Source of the DNA: Gnetum montanum
Lineage: Eukaryota > Streptophyta > Gnetopsida > Gnetales > Gnetaceae
Assembly (NCBI GenBank): GCA_015680685.1
Contig: MNCI01007639.1
Span: forward strand, 78,881 to 142,880
Reading direction: 5' to 3'
Length of the DNA: 64,000 nt
Shown in pieces: positions 1 through 12,113 of this stretch. The notes beneath the pieces were generated by a model. That model was not told the origin of the DNA, made no database searches, and worked only from the letters and a program-made list of their open reading frames with translations. Position numbers and translations under genes: made by a program. Position 1 is the first letter of the stretch; each line of letters begins with the position of its first letter.

Positions 1-2069
1 GGAGTTTAACAAGAAGCAATGCCTCAATTGATGGACAACCTCGCTCAGTCTTCCGTATCTCCTCCCTTCAACTGAGTCGTGGGGGAGATGGCCATCCATG
101 CTAAACATTTAAAGTAACTCCTTAGTTTTTCTTAAATTTTTTTTACACTTTTTTTGTTTTTATATCTTTTTTGTTTTACACTTTGATATTTTTCTACATT
201 TTTGTTTTGCAACATCATTATTACTTTTTATCTTTCTTGAATATTTTACAATTTCTTTTATATTTTTCCTTTATTTTGGTGTGAATTGTTCTTATCTTCT
301 AATAAAAAGAGCTTTATTGCCAACAAGACATGGTAATACTATAGGCTAATGATGGTTTGTACTTAATGTTTTTGATTGCTAATGTCTCATTTATATTTTT
401 GAATTTTGATGACTAATAACTAAGATGGGTTTCTTTTTCATGGAACAAGTAATGAGTCCAAGTCATCCACATCCACAAAATCTATGGTTTTCCTAATTTT
501 TGGAATATGAGGTCCCTTTTTCATTAATAAAAATTTAATGAACTTGTGGCCTTGGTAGTCTCCAAGCTTCAAAAGGGTCTGACTTCAAGGGTAATCAATA
601 CTCTTTGTGCCTCTCTACTTCCTTGAGTACATGTGTGTTTTCATAGATTTCTTACCATTCCTTGTCAACCAATAATAGAAAGTTGAATAAGTCTTTACAT
701 GGTGTGGTTCCCATCCAAAAAAAATTCTAAAAAATATAAATAAAATAAAATAATAAAAAATGATGGAAATTCAAAGCACACCCCTTAGAAAAAATAAACA
801 GGCTACAAGCACTGGTTATGGGACTAGAAAAACATGTTACCCATGTCTAAAAGTCCCCTCTAATTAAGGCCCTTTCTCACTTCCTACTTCTTATTTTTCT
901 GAAATAAGGAATGGTGGTTGTCCATGGGAGCATTCTTGTGTCTTGAGATGATGGAAAAATCCTAGAATGATGATGCAAAGTCACTGAAGTGGTTAGTTTT
1001 GGTCTGGACTAAGGTTGGACTTTATCTGGTCATTCAATCACAAATTTCACAATGGACTTCATGTGACTATGATTGGGACATCCATTCCATTCTCTCTCTC
1101 ATCCATCGATGCTCTCCATAACTCACATCATTGCCAGTTTTCATGCTTTTGTTTCATGTCTTAGTTTGATGTGTTAAAATTCTTAAGTAGAATCTTTGGG
1201 TTTCATCCTTAACATTTTGTAACCATTAATCAACTATGGGGCCCACAGACTGCTTAGTTGAGGTTATGCAAGAGCAAAAAGAGCATGTGCCACTATGGGG
1301 AGGACCCACTTGCATATTTCATGGTTTAATTAGTTAAGTTCCTTACCCTTAGACATGGCCAAAATCAAAATCTTTTATGCATCCAATTGTGTGCTCCTTA
1401 AGGCATTCTTCTTAATGAAATCTCATTTTCTAGTCATATCATAATTTTCCAAATATTGAAACCCTCTTCTAATATTTTTATCATGTTCCTAGCTTTTCAA
1501 GCTTTCATTTAATCCAAAATTTTCTCAAAAAATCCTTGATTTTCATTACTTTTGACAAAGTCAATGCTGGTCAACAACCTTGTCAACTAGGCCCCATCGA
1601 TGTACCCCAAAAATTCTATGAATACTGCCCAACACTTTGAAGTTTTTTGTCATTTTCTTTCAAACGAAAAGGGAGTTTTTACAATTTTTTAGAGCCCATA
1701 CCTTTTACATTGTTTGTCCAAATCACTCCGTTCTTTAATCTTGTCACTATTGGAGGTGAGCTCTTAATCGTGGGGGAGATAAACCTTAAGATTTATAACA
1801 AAAAATTTTCAATGCTTTTCTAACTCCCTTGAAGGGTCAATAAAGAAAATGATATTAAACCATCAATTTTTAAGAGTTTAACCCTTCCAAAAAACTCCAG
1901 TAAACTTAAAATTATTTATTAATATTCAAATAATAATAAATAATTTTAAAATGATCAGCTAGGTCATGATCAAAACTTAGCCAAAGTGTAACTACCCTAA
2001 GAGATAAGACATTCCCAATGTTTCAAGTTATACACTAAGTGCTAATCCTTAGTCATGTCATGATTACAA
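1..2069 (+). other. Element D spacer between pol and ORF3
   Basis: A 2-kb non-coding stretch with no long ORF. It contains, in order: a G-rich purine tract near 75-100 (GTCGTGGGGGAGAT), an A-loop hairpin (701-782), a U3-like GGCCCC repeat remnant (1550-1608), a second purine tract (1766-1780), and a decayed splice-acceptor-like site directly before the ORF3 ATG at 2070. The same order is found in element B at 45080-47073, so the layout is ancestral to the family and not random. Confidence 0.6.
701..782 (+). other. Conserved A-loop hairpin (copy in D)
   Basis: GGTGTG (701-706) pairs with CACACC (777-782). Inside it, TTCCCATC (708-715) pairs with GATGGAA (762-768) with one bulged C. The loop is A-rich. 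The 3' arm context TTCAAAGCACACCCCTTAGA is nearly identical in the copies in A and B, while the inner stem changes on both sides. Confidence 0.55.
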
Positions 2070-3762
2070 ATGGACCCTAAACCAAAATGCCCGTAAGAAG
2101 GAGGACCATCACAACTAAAGGACAAATGGCCCAAAACTAGAAGGGGCTAGGAAGAACAAGCCCAGGAGCAGGTAGCGAAAATTCATACAATGAGACCTCT
2201 TTGAAAGAAGCCCAAAGTAGAATTTTTTCTATAGATTCCCGAAGAAGAGGCTACAACTGAGCAATCCCAAATAGGAGAGGCATCAGGGCCCATACCAAGG
2301 CTTGAGGTCACATTGACACATGCTTTCCTAGACACAACCAAGCCTTGCGATGTCCAACACTCAGTTCTTCAAGAATTGAACTTTTGACCATTCTTGAAAC
2401 ATGCTCCACTAAAAGCTAAGACACAATTGCAAAGCTCTCCCATGTGATAGATCATCACTACTAGTGGGGAGTGGTACATGGGAGAGATGTATCTCTTCTA
2501 AAATAGTAGGAAGGTAGAAACCATTGTGAGAATCAAGGACATCTAGGTGTCTTGGTAGAAGTGATTGTGTAGGCTCTTGGCTTGCCTAATTTTCACACCC
2601 ATTTGGAAAAAATATTAATGCAAGTAGAATCTAAGGTTAAAAAGGGAGTGGACCTGATGGTGTTATGGGGTTAACCATAAGAAGTTTGGCGCACTCACAC
2701 TGACGGAGTGTATATACTTCAAGATAGCAGCCTATCATCTTAATTCAACATTGAGGCCTAGCAAGATAATAACATTCTCTGCCCATGCCTGTGCCACTCT
2801 AAGAAAAAATTTCCCTATTAACCTTCCATAGCTAATCTATCTAGAGATAGAGAAGTGCTTCAAGGAGAATGAACGTGGTAGGAAAACCTTACTATTTCCA
2901 TGCCTCATTAAAAAACTTTGTAAAAGGATAAGGATAGTTTGCTACACCAATGATACGAGCAGGCATACTCCCATTGCCTCTTGGTCTAAAATGATGAAGG
3001 ATAAGACCCCTACTGTATCAAAAGAAGAGGATCATCTACTACCACCTTCACCACCCACTCAAGAAATAATGCCAAAGGCCCACATAGCCATTGAATGCTT
3101 GCGCAAAATCCAAGAGCAACTCTTACATGTGCAAGAGTAGTAAGCAAGAACCAGTGGTGGTGATCCATCTATTTATCATCTCATAATGAGTCACCTCAAT
3201 GAAGTGGCTTTAACAATAAGCCAGATGAAGGAATGTGGGCCAATATTCTCTACCCAAAGAACACAGCTACCAATGAGGTCAAATCCTAGTGCCTAAAAGG
3301 TGATGGTATCTCTCTCACAACAACAACAATTCCCAGAAATCACTAGGAATGCTACTACCTTTTCGATGCCTTTGAGAAGGGCGAAGGGACAATTGTATAG
3401 GTGATGTAGCACCAAGGACAAGAGACAGTAGTAGAAGTGGTGGTTGACAAAATCACTAAAGCATTGAACACATCTATGATGTTTGTACCAAACATTTTTA
3501 CACTTAGAGATGTGTAGATGTCTACAAGAACTATCAATGGAAGATTGAATGTAGCCCAACACGAAGAATTATTAGACCAATTATTGGAAACCAAGCAACC
3601 AATTCTAAATATCTTTAATTTTTAGGATAATATCACCACAACCTAGTCAAAGCTACTTGAAGCAAAGGGTAAGTGCATCATTTTAGAGGGGCAACTTGAA
3701 ATGGCTAAAATTCAAAACCAACGCTCGATCATTGAGGTTGTCAAATTAAGAGCTTTTCTTTC
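2070..3762 (+). pseudogene. Element D ORF3, first part (decayed)
   Basis: This is the relic of the third ORF found downstream of pol. It begins with an ATG at 2070 and aligns with element B ORF3 from 47074, although the reading frame is broken by many stops. Recognisable stretches include the NVAQHEELLDQLLETKQPI segment near 3548-3605, which matches B near 48540-48600. The segment ends at 3762, where minus-strand element C is inserted; the ORF resumes at 17704. Function unknown: in B the protein has a plant-transposon-like domain followed by coiled coil. No membrane segment is apparent, so an envelope role is not supported. Confidence 0.6.
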
Positions 3763-4636
3763 TAATGAGTGGTGAGGTACACCTATGCTCAACATACAAA
3801 TATGATCATGTACACACGATTTGGTCAAGCTCCATGAATGCACTAGTTGTTGCACCTAGATAGTTATACATTGATCACAATTCACTGTCTTCTCACTTAA
3901 ACCAATATTTTCTTTGTCACGTATGATTTAGTCCAAAGTGAGGTGTATGATGTGATCCCTACTACTATGCTACTCCTAAGGACAATAAGAGATAACTTAA
4001 TTAAGCTAATTAAGCTAATGGATAAGAAGAAATAAGATCTAAGCTAACCTAACTACAATGAGCATCCATCCCTAATCATCTATATACATCTTGGACTTTG
4101 TGTACTACTTCTGGGATTACCAAGCACACATCACTCAAAGCACTACTCAATACGCTACTAGGTTACCATGTAGTTACACATAAATGTTTGTGATTAAGGC
4201 ATACTCATTCCACGTTAATAATAGGAATAGTAAATGATGATAAAAGGAATATTAAATAAGAAAACAACAATAAATAATAAATAATTAAAATAAATTAAAA
4301 GCTAAGTGAATGATACAATGATGGAGTAATTTCAATCTTTATTGCTGATCGTGTGTGTGTCCAAGTACATCACACTTAAACAAAGGTTCCGTACAATTAC
4401 AAGCATCACACTGCAAGCATGCACTTGGAAAAAATACTAAAACTGACTGTAAAAACTAAAAACTAAAAACTAACTAAAGAATGACTAAAGGGACTCTCTA
4501 ATGATCTCCTTCCCTATGTGCTTGAGTGCTATATTTATAGGCTAACACAGGAATCATGATATTGTGTATACGATATCATATCCAGGTTGTGATATCGCAT
4601 ACCCAATATCGGGGCTTGGAAAACCATGATTCATCA
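3763..4636 (-). repeat. Element C 3' LTR
   Basis: An 874-bp LTR read on the minus strand. It starts TGATGAATCATGG at 4636 and ends near 3763, where the terminal CA has become TA (plus-strand reading TAATGAGTGG). The minus-strand TATA box is at 4532-4539. The U3 next to it carries several GATATC/AATATC palindromes (about 4555-4612). The U5 end is the family-wide sequence (TATG..TTGAGCATAGG..). Confidence 0.85.
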
Positions 4637-4993
4637 TACCCCCATGACTAAACCTTTGATCATGATGAAAATTAATAAATGGAAATTTAGGATCCATGCA
4701 TGTTGAAAATATTGGGGTCCAGACATATCCAAACCACTAGGTGTCTTTTGGTGTAGTGGTAGGGATGTACCCAAATTGGGATTCACACACTTGATTAAAG
4801 TAGGCATAGTGGGGCAGATTATAAGTTGTGGTCATGTGATAAGAAGCTCACCCACTATGGCACTCGTGACCATAAGATGGTATGCAAGGATCAATATGTC
4901 TCCTCACATTTTTATATTCACTAAGTTGCATGATTGTTAGAGTATTGATTGGTGGCCTAGAAAAGGTAATAGGAGGTGTTGAGTTTGAAGAGG
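4637..4993 (-). other. Element C internal tail next to its 3' LTR
   Basis: On the minus strand this continues the proline- and serine-rich gag C-terminus that is cut by element A (TSD AAGGT at 4994-4998 and 15066-15070), then becomes non-coding. It ends in the polypurine tract directly before the LTR. No protease, RT or integrase sequence is present, so pol was lost before A inserted. Confidence 0.6.
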
Positions 4994-4998
4994 AAGGT

Positions 4999-5861
4999 TG
5001 ATAAATTGTGTTTTTTATACACTTTGATATCAAAGTAGCCATAATATTAGGTACACGATATCGGATACATGATATTGCAATCCAAGATGCAATATCGTAC
5101 ATTTGATATCACAGGGTTACTCCCAGGTGTATAAATACAGCCCCTGGGTGCACGATTAAGAGTAGTTTTTGGTTGTCAAGTAGTGAAACTCTTGTAGTTT
5201 GTCCATTTGAGAGGTACAATTTTTTCCAAGAGCCCACAACAGCAGGTCTAAGTGTGAATGAATCCTTATTCAAGCATTGATGTACCTGAACACACTATTG
5301 TGTTGGCAATAAAGACAAACTCTTTAATTCACCTTGCAACACTTACTTTCTTATGCATTTATATATATTGTGATTTCATTTAGTTTACATTAATGTTACT
5401 CATTTGATAATTAATTTTGATCCATTAAGCAACTAATTAAAATACACAAGCATGGCCCCTTCGAACATACGTGTAAGACTTGGTAGCTCAGAAACTGTTA
5501 GCATTTGACAACCCAGTAGTATTTACACAAAGTTCAAGATGTGTCTGGGAAGTGGGAATGATTACTTGTGTTAGGCTAGATTAGACCATAGTTTACTTCG
5601 CATTTAATTACTCTTACTTTCATTATTTTTCTAGGCGAGTAAGTTGATAAAACACAAAATAACAAAAATCTTATGCCTCAATCACACTTAAACATGCAAT
5701 TGCATTTCACAAGTGGGATTGGGAAGACAACAAATGGACAACACGTATGCACTATTTAGCTTTAGCGTACTTGGTAATTAAAGTCTATGGAATTTGACTA
5801 GATTGCATGTGAACACCTATGATTCATATGGTTGGGCATAGGGGTACCTCGCCGCTCATCA
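4999..5861 (+). repeat. Element A 5' LTR
   Basis: An 863-bp LTR starting TGATAAATTGTG and ending GCCGCTCATCA. It pairs with 14210-15065. The U3 contains repeated GATATC or AATATC palindromes between 5024 and 5112, just upstream of the TATA box. Confidence 0.92.
5130..5137 (+). promoter_or_regulatory. TATA box of element A 5' LTR
   Basis: TATAAATA lies about 130 bases into the LTR, directly after the GATATC palindrome cluster. The same position relative to the LTR start is seen in B (21566) and D (19217). It marks the likely U3/R promoter. Confidence 0.6.
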
Positions 5862-5862
5862 T

Positions 5863-5880
5863 TGGCACTGTTGTTGGGGA
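5863..5880 (+). other. Element A primer-binding site (tRNA-Asp type)
   Basis: TGGCACTGTTGTTGGGGA starts two bases after the LTR end. It differs from the Athila-type tRNA-Asp site TGGCGCCGTTGCCGGGGA at four positions, all transitions. Confidence 0.8.
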
Positions 5881-6031
5881 CTTTAGTTCTACATGTGCTA
5901 TCTAAACTAAGTGAAAGTTAGTAACCTCATTGTTTGAACCCTAAGAGTCAAATCTTCTAAATACAAAAATTATTATTATTATTAAATTAAACCTTAACTA
6001 CACACTGCCTATAAGTTCATTAACAAAAAAA

Positions 6032-8520
6032 ATGTCTTCTTCTCAAAGGAGCCCATCTCCGCACAAGGCAAACCAAGTGCCTTAGCAATACTAGGTGGTA
6101 TATGCTCATCTCGATGGGTATGTACCTAACTTCACATTCATCTTACATCAATATGAACTACTATGGTGGCATGACATAGAAGGCAACAATGTGTTCCCAC
6201 CTAATCAATCTATTTTAGCAATGCTCCAGCTAATGCTCGCACGACATGGGCTTCAACATCTTTATGGAGAGTATGAGATGCCAATTCAAGGGATTATCAT
6301 CCCATTGAAGTACAAAGGTTAAGGGATCATTAGTTGGAGCATCAACATAAGCTTGTGAAGGGCAAGGGATCAAACACTTTTCCACCTTCGCTTGGCCCAT
6401 TAGATGGAGGTGACCACTTCTTTAGTGATTCTCCCCTCTTTGACTTTGTTCAAGAGGCCCTCAACCAAAACTTGCAATCCACAATTCATAATCCAAGTTT
6501 TGGTCAACATGTATTCAATGACAAAAATGGATCTAGAAAGGCAAGTCAGGATAAGGGGAGAAAAGGAGGTCACAATCGTGATCGTGGTCATGAGCATCGA
6601 AGGAACGGTGATAGGCATCAGCGTAGAGCAAGTTCTCCTTCTTCTTCCCCTTCATCATATTCTTCTTCTTCATCATCTAGCTTAGATCATGGCCACAAAA
6701 GGAATAACCATGATGGAGGTGACCAATGAGACCAAAACAATAGAAGAGACCATCGTGATAGTCACGAACAAAGGTGTGGGTAATCCAGAGAAACCCACCA
6801 CCATGAAAGAGGGGTTAGTAGAGAACACTGGAGGCACCACCACCATGGCCTTGAGGAACCTCTACTCACCACTCAAAACATGTTAAACATTGCAAAGGTT
6901 GTGAGGATTCCAACAAGGCAAGTAAAGGATATCAGAATAAAGAGGCTAGCCATGAACAACATCCCTTAGCTTGAGGGAGGATATGATGCTAATCTGCAAA
7001 ATCATCTCTAGGCCTTCCAAGATGCATGTGCCTTATAGAATATTAAGAATGACTAGCATAAGCTAAAATTATTTCCAAGGACACTCAAAAAAGAAGTAGA
7101 AAATTGATACTAATCCTTGGAACTAGAATCAATCAGGAAGTGGAGTTCGATGTTGGAATTGTTTAATGACAAATATCAAATACACTCCTGAGTATCCAAT
7201 TTGAGGAAGCAAATCCAAGGGTGGAAACAAGGAAACCATGAGCCCTTAGATGTTGTTATTGGTCGATACTATTCTCTGCTACATAGGTGTCCTACCCATG
7301 GATAATTTTAGCTTGATCAACATTGCTATATCATAGACAGGTTACGGTCAAAAACAAGGAAAACCCTTGGCATCTATGTCTAAGGGAGATTGACAAAGTT
7401 AAGTGTCCATCGGATTCAAAAATTAATTGAGCAGGTAGCCAAAGAGGAGGGAGAATTGAGAAAGTAAGAAAGTGCAAAAGAATACAACATGGACCCTTCT
7501 ATCTACAAAAGGGGGGTTCAATTTTGTGACAATGAGGATGAATCAACCAGAGATGAGGTGGCTAATCAGAAAACCTTTACACTCCATAAATTGGAATCTG
7601 AAATCATGGCTAAGGTTGATCAATTATGAAACTCCATCGACAATAGGTTTCAAGTTGTCTTAAAAATTGCTAAAGAGTCCAAGGAGAAAAGTGATGAGCA
7701 TGAGTGCCAGAGATGTAAGGAAGCTGAACATGCCATATCTAAGGGTAGGGGTAAAATGGCTATGATAGAGATGGTTGCAAATAGTGACTCAAATGATGAT
7801 GTCAAGTGTGACATCTACCAATATGAACATCCCAAGGGATGTTGCCCAATTGTGTCACACCTATAGGAATATGGGGTGTACACCTTACATCCATGACTTG
7901 CACAAAGGCAAACACCCAAAAGATTACCTTATCCATAAGGTAATTCTTGACAATTCCACCAACCACAGTAGTACTATCCAAGTGGAGCTCAACTACAATC
8001 CTACAAATTATACTAGTAGTAATAGTAATCACAATCATGGGCATTGCCACCTCCAAGATAGCAATACCCTTACCGGTAACTAGACCCCTATGGTTACTAT
8101 GTTCAGCAACCTTCATCTCCATGGGACTCCTCTAGTCATGTTGCTACCCATCAACCTCACCACTACCCTCCTGAAGTATGCCAATCACTCTATCCAAGGA
8201 GGGGTGCCACCTACTATCCTCATGCTCCTCCTGTCCTTGCACCTACTCCTCCATCTCCTACATAGCTACCACCTACTCCATCGATGCAGTGTGAATTACC
8301 TACCCAACCACAACAAAGAAATGCTACAAGGGTAGGTAATCTGCAACTAGTTAACCCACCAAGCGAGTTGGAACCACAAACAAAGAAAAGACCTTTCTTT
8401 TGACCTCATAGTCCACCAAATCCCTTAAACACATTAGTGATTAGTAATCCTACTCCTTCACCTTCCTTTGTCTCACCTTTATCTGAGTCCCCTTGAAATC
8501 AAAATCCCTCTCGAATCCAT
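6032..8520 (+). pseudogene. Element A gag (decayed)
   Basis: Gag would form the particle that packages element RNA. The ATG at 6032 opens MSSSQRSPSP, then stops appear. The conserved N-terminal block with VPNFTFILHQ is at about 6120-6160. The capsid-like region (LKLFPRTLKKE near 7060-7095, GWKQGNHEPLD near 7218-7250) corresponds to the retrotransposon gag family. The C-terminal part holds the unusual Cys/His segment YQYEHPKGCCPIVSHL (7818-7865) and then a proline-, asparagine- and glutamine-rich tail. Frames shift repeatedly, and many stops sit where E has CAG or CAA, consistent with C-to-T decay of methylated DNA. Non-functional. Confidence 0.75.
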
Positions 8521-8526
8521 ACTCTA

Positions 8527-9020
8527 ATGTTGACCCATGTTGTATTTGATTGGATTCAAGCTATTAACCTACCTAGGAAGTTAGTTGATCCTAGGAGTTC
8601 CCTAGTATATTTGCAAATTGCTAGGAATAAGCCTTGTAAAGCTTTTCTTAACTCTAGTTTCGGTGTTAGTCTGATCTCGCATGAGATGTACACAATGTGG
8701 AACCTTCCTCCTTTGAAGAGGAGCAACACCTAGCTAGAACTGGTGAACCAATCCATCACTATTCCATTGGAACTAGTAGATGACATTGTAACCATTGTTT
8801 GTGGGTTGTCACATCCCACCAACTTCCTCATAATCAAGGTAGAGAACTACAAGGGGACTTCTCAATTATTATGGGAAGGGCATGGTTAAGTACCGTTAAT
8901 GCCAAAATGGGCATTAAAGATCTTTCCTTGGAGATATCTAAAGAAAATGAATTTGGAAAGATTGAGAAGAAGATGGTTCAATGTGTTGCATACAGCAATT
9001 CAGGGTGCCATTGCGTGTAG
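8527..9020 (+). pseudogene. Element A aspartic protease domain (decayed)
   Basis: The retroviral-type protease that would cut the polyprotein. The block LLYLQIARN..CKAFL leads into NSSFGVSLIS (8649-8680), where B reads DSGLGVNLIS, so the catalytic Asp is replaced by Asn. The second family motif IIMGRAWLST (8866-8897) is present. One TAG stop interrupts the frame near 8731. Without the catalytic Asp it could not be active even if translated. Confidence 0.75.
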
Positions 9021-9269
9021 AAGTTATGGTCAGTGAAGCAAACATTTATCTCTACATGCAAGTAGTGTGCACCAGAAGTTTAAATCCAAAGATGTCTATA
9101 TGTAGCAGCCACAAAATAAGAAGACACCCAGTGGCTAATAGCTAATTCTAACAATAGTACATTGTGCATGGAACCTACTAAGGGTCTAATGTAGGAATAT
9201 GTTGCAAGTATGGATGAACTCGAGCAAGTTCATCACCAGCACTCCGAAGGAGTAAATGATGATGTTAAT

Positions 9270-10830
9270 TAGGGAGAGTTAGAAATTCCTGACAATATTA
9301 AACAAGAACCCCTTAAATTGAAGATACTACCAGTTGGAATGGAATATGTGTTCTTGAAAAATGAAAGGTCGGTCATTATTAATGTCAAGCTTGCTATGAA
9401 ACAAAAGAAAATGTTGATGAGGGTTATGGAAAAATGGTCAACATCCTTTTCCTGGTCATATTCTAAGCTTACTAATATAGATCCAAGAATATGCTAGCAC
9501 CAAATATACACTAACCCCACCATTAAGCTAAACCAACAACCGCAGTGACTTTTGAATCCCAAATTAAAGCAAATTGTCAAAGAGGAGATTGAACAACTCC
9601 TCAAGGCAAGATTCATCTACCTTGTCGTAGAAAGTGAGTAGGTCAGTGCACTTGTGATCATGCCCAAGAAAGTAGGCAAATGGAGAGTGTGTATCAACTT
9701 TTAACTACTCAACATGGCAACTTTCAAAGATCATTTTATGTTGCCTTTTGTCGATCAAGTGCTAGACACCATTTCTGAGCACAACTATTATAATGTTTTG
9801 GACAGTTATAGTGGCTGTAACCAAATTCGGATTTCACTAAAGGATTAGGTGAAGATAAACTTCACAAGTCCTTGGGGAACATTTACTTACCATTAGATGC
9901 CATTCAATCTATATAATTCCCCAACCATATTTCAACGATTAGTCCTTAGCATTTTCCAACAACAAATTAATAGTGGGGTAGAAGTCTTCATGGATGACTT
10001 TTCTACCTATGAAGCTACATTTGAGCAAGCTCTAGACCATCTTGAGCAGGTGTTGAAGATATTTGTCAAAACAAACCTCCAGCTCAATTGGTCATCTTAT
10101 GGTCCAAGAAGGCATAGCCTTGGGGCACCGTATCTCAAAAGTAGAAATTAAGATGGACTCTGAAAAAATAAGGGTCATCCAAGGAATAACCCATCAACTT
10201 GAGATAGTTAAAGAAGTGTGGTCATTCCTTGGTCATACTAGCTACTATTGGCACTTCATCGAGAATTTTCCAAAATTGCCAAGCTGTTGGTGGAATTGAC
10301 AAATAAGGATGCATCGTTCATCTAGATCCTTACATGTGAAACAACATTTCAGCAACTGAAGTAGAAGCTTGTTGAAACCCCAATTCTACAAGCACCTAAT
10401 TGGCCTCGACCATTTCATGTGATGAATGATGCATCAAATTCTACTTTGGGGGTAGTGTTGACATAGATGGATGATCAAAAATGTCCATATTACATTTACT
10501 GCATTGGCCAAAGTATTGCAGGTGCATAGCTAAACTACACCACCATAGAAAAGGACTTGATAGCAGTGGTGTTTGCATTAGAAAAGTTTCGACACTATGT
10601 GCTTGGCTATAAAGTGTTCGTGCACACAGATCATAGCACCATCTAATTTCTAATGAATAAACCAATGATGAGCCCCCCATGGTGGCTCATGATTTTTCAA
10701 GAGTTTGATCTCACGATGGTAAATTGGAAAGGTGTGGAGAATGTGGTCGTCAACCACTTATCATGGCTAAGATGGAACGACAAGGAGAAAGAGAGCCCTT
10801 TATTTGATCAGTTCCCTGACAAATCTCTCC
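9270..10830 (+). pseudogene. Element A reverse transcriptase and RNase H (decayed)
   Basis: This aligns throughout with the intact E ORF. RT landmarks are GKWRVCINF (9676-9702), the YSGCNQIRI block (9808-9834) and the catalytic FMDDFSTY (9989-10012), so the active-site Asp pair remains. RNase H follows: DASN near 10427, KDLIAVVFALEKFRHY near 10552-10600 and HTDHS near 10624-10638. It ends with NHLSWLRW (10756-10779). At least ten stops or frameshifts interrupt it. There is only one RNase H domain, unlike element G. Confidence 0.8.
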
Positions 10831-12113
10831 TTGTAGGGGATATTAATGCACAAATGCTTGATGAACCAAAATGGTACAATATCATCCTCACTTATTTGCT
10901 TAAGAAAGAACTACCACAAGGGCTAGACACCAAGAAGAAATAACAGCTTCTTCACCAAGTCAAGCATTTTATGGAAATTAACAAGAACCTTTACAAAGTC
11001 TGTCCTGATGGTCTGGTATGCTAGTGTGTCCCTGACACAGATCAACTACGCATTCTCTAGGATGCTCATAAAGGCCCTTGTGAAGGCCATTATTCTAGGA
11101 GACACACAACCATAAAAATCCTCATGGTAGGATATTACTGGCCAACAATCTTCAGGGATGCACACCAATTCATTCACGCTTGTGATCGTTGTTAGAGGGA
11201 TGGTGGAATAACAACTCGAATGAAGGGTCCATAGCAATGGATTCAACCTCTTGAGTCATTCAATATTTGGGGCATTGACTTTATGGGTCCCATTGCACCT
11301 TTATCAAATGGGAGGACATATATCATAATTGCAGTTGACTATTGCACCAAGTGGGCAAAAGTAGTAGCCGCTATTGACTATGCATCCATTGCTGCTACTC
11401 AATTTGTACAACAAAATATCATAAATAGGTATGGTATGCCTCATGCATTAATTTTTGATAATGGAACTCATTTTATAGGTGCCACTTTCCAAAAACTTAT
11501 GTAGCAATTGGGGGTTGATCACAAACTCACAACACCATATCACCCCCAAACCAATGGTCAAGTTAAGGTCACTAATCAGAAGATTACAAAAATTCTAACG
11601 TGCACCATTAGAAAATATCGAAGGGACTAGAGCACCAAATTAAATTATGCCCTTTGGGCCTATCACTCCATATGGAAGCTCCCCATAACTTATTCTCCCT
11701 ATGAGCTCATGTACAGAAAACTACCAACACTGCCCATCCAATCTAAGCTCCATACACTCTCTACGACCTGTGACCTTGACTTGAATCTAAGTCTAGCATA
11801 GAAAGAACAATTAATGAACCTCAATTTGCTAGATGAAAATCTATTAATGGCCCTATCATCCAAAAAAATGCATAAGGCATTCAAAAAGCAATGAGATGAC
11901 CTGAAAATCAGAAAAGTTATGTTTCAACCAGGCGACAAGGTCCTCTATTGGAATCTTGCACATGTACCCCAACGAACCAAATTCCAAATGTTATGGAAAG
12001 GACCTTACATTATTGATAAAAATTTTTCATTTGTGGCCATGATTATCTATAAACCTGACAACCCATACAAGAAACAATCAATCAACATCCAACAAGTAAA
12101 ACCTTCCCATTAG
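10831..12113 (+). pseudogene. Element A integrase (decayed)
   Basis: The zinc-finger region is at 11060-11215 (DAHKGPCEGHY, then CDRC followed directly by a TAG stop). The catalytic core shows GIDFMGP (11273-11293) and FDNGTHF (11456-11476), with an NGQVKVTN block near 11553. The C-terminal GPY/F-type module is MLWKGPYII (11988-12014), and the frame ends KPSH at 12112. No chromodomain follows, as expected for the Athila/Tat branch. Stops occur between the modules, so it is inactive. Confidence 0.8.

Noticed and set aside
7802-8122. Minus-strand frame of 106 codons
   Set aside because: Shadow of the element A gag tail; rich in residues expected from reverse-reading a His/Pro/Asn-rich region.
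11919-12113. Chromodomain after integrase
   Set aside because: Integrase tails in A, B and G end soon after the GPY/F-type module; no aromatic-cage motif is seen, consistent with Athila/Tat lineages.
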